From NCBI RefSeq assembly GCF_003935425.1, contig NZ_RHQN01000008.1, positions 124,001-188,000 on the forward strand: a stretch of DNA of 64,000 nt. Reading direction: 5' to 3'. Shown here piece by piece: positions 36,445 through 45,198 of the stretch. Position 1 is the stretch's first letter; every line of letters begins with the position of its first letter. The notes beneath the pieces are model-generated. The model was not told where the DNA came from. It did not search any database and saw only the letters and a list, made by a program, of their open reading frames with translations. The DNA is from Pseudomonas sp. v388 (GTDB lineage Bacteria; Pseudomonadota; Gammaproteobacteria; Pseudomonadales; Pseudomonadaceae). Made by a program: the position numbers and the translations under genes.

Positions 36445-36630
36445 TCGGTAGCGGACTGGCCTGCGGATGGATCCAATAATGGGGTTGGTCTGTTTCTTGA
36501 CAGCAAAAATAATTCGTTCGGGTGTTGTTTATATCCGATCGAGTGTATATCTTCAGTCACGGGTTGGCGGTTTGGCGCTGATGTGATCGGTTTCGGTCTA
36601 GACCACGTCGTCGACTCCCTTGAATTCTTT

Positions 36631-36675
36631 ACGCCCTGCCTGCCGCCACCCAGCGGCAGGCGGGGCGTTTTCGTT
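36631..36675 (+). terminator. Large GC-rich hairpin, likely terminator
   Basis: A 16-bp stem with one G-T pair: ACGCCCTGCCTGCCGC against GCGGCAGGCGGGGCGT, loop CACCCA, then TTTCG. It would end a transcript from the 104-residue gene 187 bp upstream or from an unannotated RNA. Confidence 0.7.
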
Positions 36676-36832
36676 TCCGCCGCTGTTCAATCCGCCTGCT
36701 TGCCCGCACGCCGACCTCTGGGCGACAGCGCTTTGCGCGCTTCTTTGAGACCCTGGGCGGGAAGCCTTGGCAGACAAAATGACCCGTACCAAACGCGTCA
36801 TTGATGTCTCATCAGCATGACCTGTCGAAACG

Positions 36833-36860
36833 AAAAACGCCTCACTGAGTGAGGCGTTCT
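36833..36860 (-). terminator. Rho-independent terminator of moaA
   Basis: On the minus strand AACGCCTCACTCAGTGAGGCGTTTTTCG: an 8-bp or longer palindromic stem followed by T5, 24 bp after the moaA stop. The plus strand also has TT after the stem, so it may work in both directions. Confidence 0.85.
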
Positions 36861-36883
36861 GTCGGCAGGGCGCAACGCTAGGA

Positions 36884-37882
36884 TCAGCCGCCGGTCATGT
36901 TCATGAACCGCACTACTTGCACATCGTCGTCCAGCGTGAAGTTGTGGCTCCATGGCTTGAGCTGCATGGCGTCGATGATGGCCTTTTCCAGCTTGTGCGG
37001 CTGGCCCGGGTTGGCGCGCAGTACGGACTTGAGGTCCGCCGAATGTTCGTTGCCCAGGCATAGCAGCAAACGACCTTCCACGGTCAGCCGCACGCGATTG
37101 CAGGTGCCGCAGAAGTTGTGGCTGTGGGGCGAGATAAAGCCAATACGGATATCCGGCGCTTCGGCCAGACGCCAGTAGCGCGACGGGCCGTTGGTGGAAT
37201 CGGTGGACGGCACCAGCGTATAGCGCTCGGCGATGCGCTCGCGTACCTGATCGCTGGAGTAGAAGGATTCGGCACGGCTGTGTTCGCTGATCACGCCCAA
37301 CGGCATTTCTTCAATGAACGACACGTCCAGCTGGCGCTCGATGGCGAAAGCCAGCAGGTCGTTGATTTCGTGATCGTTGCGGCCTTGCATCACCACACAG
37401 TTGAGCTTGGTGTGCTGGAACCCGGCCGCATTGGCCGCATCGATGCCAGCGATAACCTTGGCAAGATCGCCGGTACGGGTCAGTTCGCGGAAGCGCTGCG
37501 GGTCAAGGCTGTCGAGGCTGATGTTGAGGCGACTGACCCCGGCATCGAACAGCGGCCTGGCCAGGCGGTCGAGCTGCGAGCCGTTGGTGGTCATGCACAG
37601 TTCACGCAGGCCGGGCAGGGCGGCGATGCGTTCGCAAAGGCCCACTACCCCGGCGCGCACCAGCGGCTCGCCGCCGGTGAGGCGGATCTTGCGGGTACCC
37701 AGTGCGACGAAGCGCTCGGCCACCTGCAGGATTTCCTCCAGCGACAGAATCTGCTGGCGGGGCAGAAAGGTCATCTCTTCGGCCATGCAGTACACGCAAC
37801 GAAAATCGCACCGGTCGGTCACCGACATGCGCAGATAATCGACTTTACGTGCAAAGCGGTCCATCAGGACGTGATCTGACAT
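36884..37882 (-). CDS. moaA: GTP 3',8-cyclase MoaA (molybdopterin biosynthesis)
   Basis: 332 residues. Radical-SAM cluster CDFRCVYC (Cys25, 29, 32), the GGEPLVR motif, and the C-terminal second cluster [11 protein letters not shown]...CLG. The conserved terminal GG needed for activity is present (MNMTGG). It converts GTP with S-adenosylmethionine into 3',8-cyclo-GTP for molybdenum cofactor synthesis in the cytoplasm. GAAGGTG precedes the ATG. It stands apart from other moa genes, with an antiporter gene 91 bp upstream on the same strand. Confidence 0.95.
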   Translation of the reverse strand: MSDHVLMDRFARKVDYLRMSVTDRCDFRCVYCMAEEMTFLPRQQILSLEEILQVAERFVALGTRKIRLTGGEPLVRAGVVGLCERIAALPGLRELCMTTNGSQLDRLARPLFDAGVSRLNISLDSLDPQRFRELTRTGDLAKVIAGIDAANAAGFQHTKLNCVVMQGRNDHEINDLLAFAIERQLDVSFIEEMPLGVISEHSRAESFYSSDQVRERIAERYTLVPSTDSTNGPSRYWRLAEAPDIRIGFISPHSHNFCGTCNRVRLTVEGRLLLCLGNEHSADLKSVLRANPGQPHKLEKAIIDAMQLKPWSHNFTLDDDVQVVRFMNMTGG

Positions 37883-37973
37883 TTCACCTTCTCAATACAC
37901 AGTACGTGAAGCTTGCGCAGTCCGGGCGTTACAGTCCAATCGCTTGTTGCGATGGGTTGATCGACTCTCTCTA

Positions 37974-39323
37974 TCAATCGCTCGCCCTGGACGCCGAATA
38001 GCGTTCATAACGGTCCAGCAACGGCTGGATGCTCAGGCCATGGAGCAGAATGCTCAGCGCCACAACCGACAGCGTCAGGCCGATGATGACCTGCCCCGCA
38101 TCTTCCGGTAAACCGTGAGTCAACGCAAAGCATAGGTAATAGAGGCTGCCGATGCCGCGGATGCCGAACCAGCCCACCAGCGCCTTCTGCCGGCGGTTCA
38201 GCAGCCGGCGGCTGATCAACAGCCACACGCTTGCCGGGCGGATGATGCAGAACAGCGCCAGGCCCAGGCCGATGGCGCGCCAGTCCCAGTACAACGACAG
38301 CGCCGCGCCCAGCAAGGTGATCAGCAGCACTTCCATGGAACGCTCCACCAGACTGCCGAACGCCAGCATGTCGCCCATCATCACACCGGCGGCCAGCTGT
38401 GTGTCGCTCAGATCCTCGGCGTCGGCCGCGGTGCCTTTCTCCAGGCCGCCGGTCATATGACCCAGGACCGGTTGAGCGACGTGTTCGGAGGGGATTTCCG
38501 AGCGGGTGATGCGCGCTTCGGCCTGGCGCAGCCCGAACCCGGCGGCAAACACAGACAGAAAGCCGTAGGCGCCGATCCAGTCGGCAGTCACGTAGGACAA
38601 AGCGATCAGCGCCAGTGCCAGAAAATCGTTGGGCGAGGTGGTGCTGTCGGCGTTCTTGATGCGCAGGAAAATCATCAGGTGCCCGACACCACGGCCCATG
38701 ACATAACCGAGCAGCAGCCCGGCCGGCACCGCCCAGACGAGTTTTTCCAGCGCCCAGTGGCCCAGCCAGCCTGAGCCCAGGGTGCTGGAGCCTATGTAGA
38801 ACAGAGCCAGATAGACGAACGGAAAGGCGGTGCCATCGTTCAGCCCGGCTTCACCGGACAGCCCGAAGCGCAGGCGGTCCTGATCCTGGGCGTTGGTGAC
38901 CTGCACCAGCCCGGCCAATACCGGGTCGGTGGGCGACAGCATGGCACCGAGCAGCAGTGACAGCCCCCAGGAAAGGTCCAGCAGGTAATGCGCCGCCAGG
39001 CAGGTGCCGGCGATGGTGGCGATCATCACCGGCCCGGCCAGCCAGTACGCCGAATGCCAGGCCTTGCCATGCAGCGGCAGGCGCAGCTTGATGCCGGTGT
39101 TGAACAGCGAGAACAGCACTGCCACTTCAGTCAGGCGTTCCATCCAGCCGACCGCCTGCCTGAAGTCCAGGTTGATCATCGCCAGCCCCACGGGCCCGAT
39201 GGCGAAACCGAACGCCAGACACACAGCGGATGTCGTAACCGGCATCCAGCGCAGATAGGAAGAGGTCAATGCCAAAAGCATCAGGAGCACGCCAAGCACG
39301 CTCATGCAGGTTATGAAGCTCAT
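37974..39323 (-). CDS. CPA1-type Na+(K+)/H+ antiporter
   Basis: 449 residues with about 12-13 spans. Family motifs: LSPTDPVLAGLVQV and LSGEAGLNDGTAFPFVYLAL, the CPA1 antiporter core (TDP and ND pairs). The C-terminus is short, ending soon after the last span. It exchanges cations for protons at the inner membrane for pH or salt balance. No strong ribosome site is visible at ATG 39323. It is followed by moaA on the same strand. Confidence 0.9.
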   Translation of the reverse strand: MSFITCMSVLGVLLMLLALTSSYLRWMPVTTSAVCLAFGFAIGPVGLAMINLDFRQAVGWMERLTEVAVLFSLFNTGIKLRLPLHGKAWHSAYWLAGPVMIATIAGTCLAAHYLLDLSWGLSLLLGAMLSPTDPVLAGLVQVTNAQDQDRLRFGLSGEAGLNDGTAFPFVYLALFYIGSSTLGSGWLGHWALEKLVWAVPAGLLLGYVMGRGVGHLMIFLRIKNADSTTSPNDFLALALIALSYVTADWIGAYGFLSVFAAGFGLRQAEARITRSEIPSEHVAQPVLGHMTGGLEKGTAADAEDLSDTQLAAGVMMGDMLAFGSLVERSMEVLLITLLGAALSLYWDWRAIGLGLALFCIIRPASVWLLISRRLLNRRQKALVGWFGIRGIGSLYYLCFALTHGLPEDAGQVIIGLTLSVVALSILLHGLSIQPLLDRYERYSASRASD

Positions 39324-39417
39324 ATAGGCAGAACCATTGCAGAGTGGTCACACGAAGGGGTATGAAAGTGTGACTGCAAGGTGCAGCAATAATTTGAAAT
39401 ATTTGCCGCGTTCATTC

Positions 39418-39566
39418 CACCCTCGCCAGCAAGCCAGCCCTACACCCGTACTGGATCTGTAGGAACGAGCTTGCTCGCGAAGACTGACTTGCAGACGAAA
39501 CATTGGCTGTGGTTGCACCAGTCTCTTTGCAGACAAGCGGAGCGCTGCCCGGTCCGCGCCTACAGT
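39418..39566. repeat. Cluster of three REP elements
   Basis: Three tandem or inverted units: CTCGCCAGCAAGCCAGCCCTACA on the left, TGTAGGAACGAGCTTGCTCGCGA in the centre, and CAAGCGGAGCGCTGCCCGG with CGCGCCTACAG on the right. They fill the gap between two minus-strand genes, just past the stop of the solute-binding protein gene. Confidence 0.8.
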
Positions 39567-39582
39567 CTTCTTCTCGGTATGC

Positions 39583-40650
39583 CTACCGCTCCACACTCCG
39601 ACTCCAGCGGGCGTTCCATTCCGGGCGGATCTGGTTGACCTGATCCCAGTCAATGGTGATGGCGGTTTTCAGGTATGTGTTCATGGCTTCCACCTGGCTG
39701 CGGGTCTTGTCGGTGGTCGGGGTTTTCGGGTTGGACGGGATCTGGTCGCCGAACTCCAGCGCCGGAGCCTGGGCTTCGGGGCTCAGCAAGTAGGCGGCCA
39801 GTTTCTGCGCCAGCTCGGGCTGGCTGTTCTTGGCGATGGCGCACTCCGCGACGTTGAGCACCACACCGCCTTCCTTGGGCGCCGCGTATTCCACCGGCAC
39901 GCCCTTGATTTTCAGCGCAGTAACCTGGGTGGGCGTCAGCGGGAACAGAGCGGCCTCGTCGGTCTGGACCATTTCCGAGATTTTCGCGGAACTGGCGATG
40001 TATTCCAGCACGTTGGTGCCGACGGTCTTCGGCCAGGCCTTGAAGCCCGGTTCAACATCCTTCTCGCTGCCGCCCTGGATGCGGTTGAACATCAGGAAGC
40101 CATGTAAGCCGAAGGTGGACGAGGCCAGCGACTGGAAGACCACCTTGTCCTTGAAGCGCTTGTCGGCCAGGTCCATCCACGAGGTCGGCGCGCTCCAGCC
40201 GTTTTCCTTGAACATCCGGGTGTTGTACGCCAGCCCCGTCACACCAAGACTGACGGCGGCCGCCTGGTCCTTGATCTTCGCCTTGTCCGGCAGGTCCGCC
40301 AGCCCGGCGCTGGGTTGCAACGGATCGCACAGGCCCATGGAAATGGCGCGGTACATGATGCCGTCGTCGAGGAACATGACGTGCATCTGCGGGCTGTCCT
40401 TGCTGGCCTGGACCTTGGCCAGAATGTCCGCCGAAGTGCCGGGCACGATCACCACCTTGACGTTATTGGCCTTCTCGAAGGCCGGCAGCACCTGATCGGC
40501 ATACAGGCGTTCCATGGTCCCGCCGTTCATCCCCAGGTAGAGGGTGGTCTCGGCCTGGGCGGGCGCTGCGACGAGCAGGCTGGCGAGCGGCAAGCAGGAC
40601 AAACCGAGCATGACGCGACGTTTGGCGTTGGACTGGCGGGCATTAGTCAT
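39583..40650 (-). CDS. ABC-transporter periplasmic solute-binding protein
   Basis: 355 residues. A Sec signal (KRRVMLGLSCLPLASLLVAAPAQA) is followed by a class of binding protein that resembles the spermidine/putrescine-type fold: YLGMNGGTMERLYADQVLPAFEKANNV, VSLGVTGLAYNTRMF, and the C-terminal AAYLLSPEAQAPALEFGDQIPSNP. It captures the operon's substrate for the two permeases and ATPase upstream. The gene overlaps the preceding oxidoreductase by 8 bp, so it is the last gene of the operon. ATG 40650 has GGAAGG at about 8 bp. Confidence 0.9.
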   Translation of the reverse strand: MTNARQSNAKRRVMLGLSCLPLASLLVAAPAQAETTLYLGMNGGTMERLYADQVLPAFEKANNVKVVIVPGTSADILAKVQASKDSPQMHVMFLDDGIMYRAISMGLCDPLQPSAGLADLPDKAKIKDQAAAVSLGVTGLAYNTRMFKENGWSAPTSWMDLADKRFKDKVVFQSLASSTFGLHGFLMFNRIQGGSEKDVEPGFKAWPKTVGTNVLEYIASSAKISEMVQTDEAALFPLTPTQVTALKIKGVPVEYAAPKEGGVVLNVAECAIAKNSQPELAQKLAAYLLSPEAQAPALEFGDQIPSNPKTPTTDKTRSQVEAMNTYLKTAITIDWDQVNQIRPEWNARWSRSVER

Positions 40651-41842
40651 TGGGGCGACCTTCCTCTGTGCAATGTGAGCGCAATGGGATGACGTTGTGG
40701 GTGGAATCAGGGAGTGACAGGGATGAATCGGCTGCCCGGAAGCGGCCGATGGAAAATGCGTCCAGGGCGATGACCGAGTGGCCGTCGCAGACCCACTGGG
40801 CCAGCGCCTCGCCGACCGCCGGGCCGATCTGGAAACCCGCGCCGGCAAAGCCGAAACCGTGCAGCAGGCCGGGCTGGCGCAGGCTCGGGCCAAGCACCGG
40901 TTGACGGTCGGGCAAATAACCTTCGGTGCCGCTCCAGGTGCGGATCGCCATGGCGCCAGCCAGCGGTGGGTAGAGTTCGACTGCGTTGCGCAGGATGTCC
41001 AGCACCGCCGCCTGACCGGGTCGCGCGCGGGCCGGGTCCAGCGCAAAACCCTGGCCGCCGCCCAGCACGCAGTTGCCGCGCGCCACCTGGCGCGCATAAA
41101 TGCCGCCGCCTTCCACGCCGGTGCTGACGTCCATGAACATCGGCAACGGTTCTGTGACCAGCATCGCCGGATGGCCGGAATACATAGGCACCGGCTCGCC
41201 GAACTGCGCCGCCAATTCTCCGGCCCAGGCGCCTGCGCAATTGAGCAGCCACGGCGCGCGCAGAGTCAGGCCGCTGGAGGTCCGGACGATAAATGCCTGG
41301 CCGTCGTGATCCACACTCACAACCTTGGCCTGTTCGAAAATCTGCGCGCCTGCCAAACGTGCGGCGCGAGCGAAGGCCGGTGACACCAGGCGCGGGTTGG
41401 CGTGGCCGTCATCGGCACACAGCGAAGCGCCCACCGCCACATCGCCGGCCCATGGGTAGCGTGCCCGTAATTGGTCACGGTCCAGCAATTGCAGCTCAAG
41501 CCCGAACGGTTCGCTGGCTTCGGCATACCGGCGCAGCGCGTCCAGGTCCTGCTCGCTGCGCGCCAGTTTCAAGTGGCCGGAGCGCACGTATTCGCCGTCG
41601 GTGCCGAGCAGTTCCTTGAGTCCGCCCCAGATCTGGTGCGCCCGTTGCGAGAGCGGCAGTTGCGACAACAGGCGACCCTGACGCCGCACGCCGCCGTAGT
41701 TGACGCCGCTGGAATGCGATCCGCAGAAATCCCTCTCTAGCAGCGCGACCCGTTTGCCGTGGCTCGCCAGGGCCATCGCGGCGGATGAGCCGACGATGCC
41801 GCCGCCGATGACCAGCGCATCGGTTTCGATAATTCCACTCAT
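40643..41842 (-). CDS. DAO-family FAD-dependent oxidoreductase (catalytic subunit)
   Basis: 399 residues. An N-terminal dinucleotide fold (ALVIGGGIVGSSAAMALASHG) and the DAO C-terminal cap and FAD domain with GFGFAGAGFQIGPAVGE. It resembles subunit B of octopine/nopaline oxidase, D-hydroxyproline dehydrogenase and HcnC. It should oxidise a secondary amine or D-amino acid C-N bond, passing electrons to the partner flavoprotein. It overlaps both neighbours (4 bp and 8 bp), so it is translationally coupled. Confidence 0.88.
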   Translation of the reverse strand: MSGIIETDALVIGGGIVGSSAAMALASHGKRVALLERDFCGSHSSGVNYGGVRRQGRLLSQLPLSQRAHQIWGGLKELLGTDGEYVRSGHLKLARSEQDLDALRRYAEASEPFGLELQLLDRDQLRARYPWAGDVAVGASLCADDGHANPRLVSPAFARAARLAGAQIFEQAKVVSVDHDGQAFIVRTSSGLTLRAPWLLNCAGAWAGELAAQFGEPVPMYSGHPAMLVTEPLPMFMDVSTGVEGGGIYARQVARGNCVLGGGQGFALDPARARPGQAAVLDILRNAVELYPPLAGAMAIRTWSGTEGYLPDRQPVLGPSLRQPGLLHGFGFAGAGFQIGPAVGEALAQWVCDGHSVIALDAFSIGRFRAADSSLSLPDSTHNVIPLRSHCTEEGRPND

Positions 41843-43200
41843 GGCTCGATCTCCAGGCCGAACGGCAGTGGTTTGACCGGGGCCTGGCCGCGCAACCGGC
41901 CAATGTCATTGATGGCGCGGCCGCTCCGGGCGGCGATGATTTCCGCCGCCGCCATGCCGCACATCCGCCCTTGGCAACGGCCCATGCCGACCCGGCACAT
42001 GGCCTTGACCCGGTTCACTTCCCAGTGGCCTTCGTCCACCGTGGCACGAATCTGCCCGGCGCTGACTTCCTCGCAGCGGCAGATCGGGGTGTCATCGGCC
42101 ACCTGCGCCGCCCAGTCGAGCGGGAACGGGAACGCGCTTTCCAGCCCGTGACGAAAGTGCTCGATGCGTTTGAGCCGACGGTGCAGGTGTTCGCTACGCT
42201 GCACGTCCACGGTGTGCCCGCTGTCCGCCAACAAGGCCAGGGCTGCCAGCTCGCCGGCCATTTCGGCGGCATCGGCGCCCATGATGCCGGCGCCGTCGCC
42301 AGCCAGGTAAACCCCCGGCACACTGCTGCGTCCGGCCTCGTCGCGGGCGGGCAGCCACGCCCGGTTCAGCGCGCTCCAGGCGAACTCGCAGCCCAACAGA
42401 TCCGCCAGCTGGGTTTCGCTGCGCAGGGCGTGGGCAAAGGCCACCGCATCGCACGCGGTTTCGTGCTCCTCATCCGCACGCTGCCAGCGCACGGCCTCGA
42501 CCCGTTGCCGGCCTTCGACCCGCTGCAGCGTGACGCCCTGATGCACCGGTATGCCGTGGACGCTCAGCCAGGCGCGGTAATACAGGCCTTTGGCGAGGGT
42601 CGCAGGCTGGCCGAGCAAGGCGGGCAGGGCACGGCACTGAGCGGAGAAAGGCGAGCTGTCGAGCACTGCCAGTACCTTCGCGCCGGCCTTGGCATATTGA
42701 TACGCGACCAGATACAGCAACGGACCGCTGCCGCTGAACACCACCCGCTCGCCGATGGCGCAACCCTGATACTTCAACGCGATTTGCGCGGCACCCAGGC
42801 TGTAGACGCCGGGCAGGGTCCAGCCCGGCATCGGCAGAATGCGGTCCGTGGCGCCGGTCGCGACGATCAGTCTTTCATAATCGATGCGTCCGGCATGTGC
42901 GTCACACAGCGTGTCCAGCCGGCCGTCCTCGGCATTCCACACCAGCGTCCCTGGCCGGTAGTCGATGGTGGCGGCCAGGCTGTCGATTGTCTGGTGGATG
43001 GCCGTTGCCTTGCTGGCTTCAAAACCATAAAGGTCGCTGGCCGAGCGCCGGAAATGCTCGGGCTGGCGGCGGTAGATCTGCCCGCCGCCGCGCAGGCCCT
43101 CGTCGATGAGGCAAGGTCGTACGCCGTGGGCGAGCAAGGTCTGGGCGGCGCGAATGCCGGCCGGACCCGCACCGATAATGACCACTGGCGATTGGCTCAT
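41839..43200 (-). CDS. NAD(P)/FAD oxidoreductase with BFD-like [2Fe-2S] domain
   Basis: 453 residues. FAD motif VVIIGAGPAGIRAAQ at the N-terminus, a second Rossmann motif region (GERVVFSGSGPLLYLVA), and a C-terminal cysteine cluster CRCEEVSAGQIRATV...CRVGMGRCQGRMC of the BFD-like type. This is the layout of subunit A of opine oxidases, hydroxyproline dehydrogenase and HcnB. ATG 43200 overlaps the preceding stop (ATGA). It probably relays electrons from the DAO subunit. Confidence 0.9.
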   Translation of the reverse strand: MSQSPVVIIGAGPAGIRAAQTLLAHGVRPCLIDEGLRGGGQIYRRQPEHFRRSASDLYGFEASKATAIHQTIDSLAATIDYRPGTLVWNAEDGRLDTLCDAHAGRIDYERLIVATGATDRILPMPGWTLPGVYSLGAAQIALKYQGCAIGERVVFSGSGPLLYLVAYQYAKAGAKVLAVLDSSPFSAQCRALPALLGQPATLAKGLYYRAWLSVHGIPVHQGVTLQRVEGRQRVEAVRWQRADEEHETACDAVAFAHALRSETQLADLLGCEFAWSALNRAWLPARDEAGRSSVPGVYLAGDGAGIMGADAAEMAGELAALALLADSGHTVDVQRSEHLHRRLKRIEHFRHGLESAFPFPLDWAAQVADDTPICRCEEVSAGQIRATVDEGHWEVNRVKAMCRVGMGRCQGRMCGMAAAEIIAARSGRAINDIGRLRGQAPVKPLPFGLEIEP

Positions 43201-43505
43201 GGCTGCGGTCCTGTGCAGGGTGTGCGTCCGGGTTCGCGGCGCACCTCGGCACCCGCCTCCAGCAGCGTCGAGCACGCGCGTACCCGTCGCCCATCGCCCA
43301 GCTTTACCCAGCAATCCTGACAAGCGCCCATCATGCAAAACCCGGCGCGCGGCTCGGCGCTGAAGTCGCTGCCGCGCAAGTGGTTCTCGGCGGTCAGTAC
43401 GGCGGTCAGCAGGGTATCGCCCAACAACCCGCTGGCGGGCCGGCCGTCCAGGGTGAACGCCAGGCTGGGGCGGTCGGTCTCGACCAATCTTTTCAACAAT
43501 GCCAT
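43197..43505 (-). CDS. (2Fe-2S)-binding small subunit of the oxidoreductase
   Basis: 102 residues. A ferredoxin-like fold with the cluster motif GFCMMGACQDCWVKLGDGRRVRACST (Cys-x4-Cys-x2-Cys...Cys) and a leading beta region (LAFTLDGRPASGLLGDTLLTAVL). It corresponds to the small subunit of the HcnA/hydroxyproline dehydrogenase type. It sits between the transporter genes and the two flavoproteins and overlaps the latter by 4 bp. Confidence 0.9.
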   Translation of the reverse strand: MALLKRLVETDRPSLAFTLDGRPASGLLGDTLLTAVLTAENHLRGSDFSAEPRAGFCMMGACQDCWVKLGDGRRVRACSTLLEAGAEVRREPGRTPCTGPQP

Positions 43506-43527
43506 GACTACAGGGCTCCGCCTGGGA

Positions 43528-44322
43528 TTAATGTTTGCCGACCAGCACCCGGTCCAGGCCGTAGACCCGGTCCAGCAGGATCATGGTCGCGGCCGTCAGG
43601 GCGATGACCAGTGCGGACACCGCGGCCATCATCGGGTCGATGGATTCGGTCGCGTACACGTACATGCGCACCGGCAACGTCTGGGTGGCGGGCGAGGTGA
43701 CGAAGATCGACAGCGTCACTTCATCGAAACTGTTGATGAACGCCAGCAGCCAGCCGCCGGCGACGCCGGGCAGGATCATCGGCAGGGTGATCTGGCGAAA
43801 CAGCGTGAAACGGCTGGCACCCAAGGATTCCGCTGCCTGCTCAGCGCTGCGGTCGATACCAATGGCGGCCGCCAGCACCAGGCGCAGCACATACGGCGTG
43901 ATCACCAGCGTATGGGCCAGAATCAGCCAGGTGAAGCTGCCGTTGACGCCCATCAGCGCAAACAGGCGCAGCATCGCCACGCCCAGCACCAGGTGCGGAA
44001 TGATGATCGGCGACAGGAACAGCGCGTTGCAGAAGTTGCGCCCCGGAAACTGATGACGGGTGATCGCCAGCGCTGCCGGAACCGCGATCAGGGTCGCCAG
44101 GGTTGCCGACACGAAGGCCAGGATCAGGCTGTTGTAGAACGAGTCGACGAAATCCGCACGCTCGAAGATCGCCCGGAACCAGCGCAGGGAAAAGTCGGTG
44201 GTGGGCAGGCTCAGCGTGTTTTCCGGGGTGAAGGCCACCAGGCAGACCACCACCAGCGGCGCCATCATGAACACCACGACCAGCGCATGGAAAGCCAGCG
44301 CCAAAGGACCGTTTCTGGACAT
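43528..44322 (-). CDS. ABC transporter permease (PotC-type)
   Basis: 264 residues with about six spans. The cytoplasmic EAA-like loop reads EQAAESLGASRFTLFRQITLPMILPG. It resembles the PotC-type permease of polyamine importers and pairs with the neighbouring 290-residue permease. The stop lies 22 bp before the (2Fe-2S) gene in transcription order. Confidence 0.92.
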   Translation of the reverse strand: MSRNGPLALAFHALVVVFMMAPLVVVCLVAFTPENTLSLPTTDFSLRWFRAIFERADFVDSFYNSLILAFVSATLATLIAVPAALAITRHQFPGRNFCNALFLSPIIIPHLVLGVAMLRLFALMGVNGSFTWLILAHTLVITPYVLRLVLAAAIGIDRSAEQAAESLGASRFTLFRQITLPMILPGVAGGWLLAFINSFDEVTLSIFVTSPATQTLPVRMYVYATESIDPMMAAVSALVIALTAATMILLDRVYGLDRVLVGKH

Positions 44323-44325
44323 GGA

Positions 44326-45198
44326 TCATTCCCCCAGGGATTTCTTGTAGCGGCCTTCGATCATGCGGTTCCAGGACAGCATGATCGCCAGATTCACCAG
44401 CAGCAGCGCCACCGCAATGGTCGCGCCCATGGGCCAGTTGAGTTCCGAGAGGTATTGGTCGTAGACCACGGTGGCCACCATCTTCAGGCGCCGACCGCCC
44501 AGCAGGCCGGGAATCGCGAAGGAGCTGGCGGCCAGGCCGAAGACGATCAGCGAGCCGGACAACACGCCCGGCATCACTTGAGGCAGAACGATAAGGCGCA
44601 TCACCTTCGCCTGGCTGGCGCCCAGGGACAGCGCGGCCTGTTCGGCGGTGGGGTCGAGTTTCTGCAGGGAGGTCCATACCGGGATGATCATGAACGGCAG
44701 CATCACGTGCACCAAGGCGATGATCACGGCGAACGGAGTGTAGAGCATCTTCACCGGCCGGCCGCCCATGGCCTGGATCGCCTGGTTGATCAGGCCGTCG
44801 GCGCCGAGCAGCAGGCTCCAGCCGAAGGCGCGCACCACCACCGAGATCAGCAATGGGGTAAGAATCAGGATCAGGAAGATCGAGCGCCACGGGGCACGCA
44901 TGCGGCTGAGGATGTAGGCTTCCGGCACACCGATCAGCACGCACAGCAGGGTGACCAGCGCGCTGATCCAGAAGGTGCGCAGGAAGATTTCATAGAAGTA
45001 GGAATCGGTGAGCACGGCCACGTAGTGGCCCAAGGTGTAGCTGTCGCTCTTGACCCCGACCTCGTAGTCGAAGACGTTGAACGACAACACCAGCGTCAGT
45101 CCCAGCGGCAGCACCAGCAGCCCGATGTACAACGCCAGCGCCGGCGCGGACAGCCAGTAGCCGCGGCCGCCCTGGCGCATTTCGGACGCCAGGCTCAT
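44326..45198 (-). CDS. ABC transporter permease (PotB-type)
   Basis: 290 residues, about six spans. Its EAA loop reads EQAALSLGASQAKVMRLIVLPQVMPG. It resembles the PotB-type permease. ATG 45198 overlaps the stop of the ATPase gene (ATGA), and the next gene begins 3 bp after its stop, so translation is tightly linked. Confidence 0.92.
   Translation of the reverse strand: MSLASEMRQGGRGYWLSAPALALYIGLLVLPLGLTLVLSFNVFDYEVGVKSDSYTLGHYVAVLTDSYFYEIFLRTFWISALVTLLCVLIGVPEAYILSRMRAPWRSIFLILILTPLLISVVVRAFGWSLLLGADGLINQAIQAMGGRPVKMLYTPFAVIIALVHVMLPFMIIPVWTSLQKLDPTAEQAALSLGASQAKVMRLIVLPQVMPGVLSGSLIVFGLAASSFAIPGLLGGRRLKMVATVVYDQYLSELNWPMGATIAVALLLVNLAIMLSWNRMIEGRYKKSLGE

Larger units (their letters stand above)
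36445..36883. other. Intergenic region with two terminator-like hairpins
   Basis: No gene seen. It contains a TTGACA box at 36497 without a clear partner -10, the large hairpin at 36631 and the moaA terminator at 36833. A small RNA between 36497 and 36675 cannot be excluded. Confidence 0.4.

Noticed and set aside
40643-43505. Annotation of the three oxidoreductase genes as hcnABC (hydrogen cyanide synthase)
   Set aside because: Subunit sizes and order match, but the genes are embedded in an ABC importer operon with an IclR regulator, and the small subunit sequence differs clearly from HcnA as I recall it. An amine/opine or hydroxyproline-type dehydrogenase is more likely.
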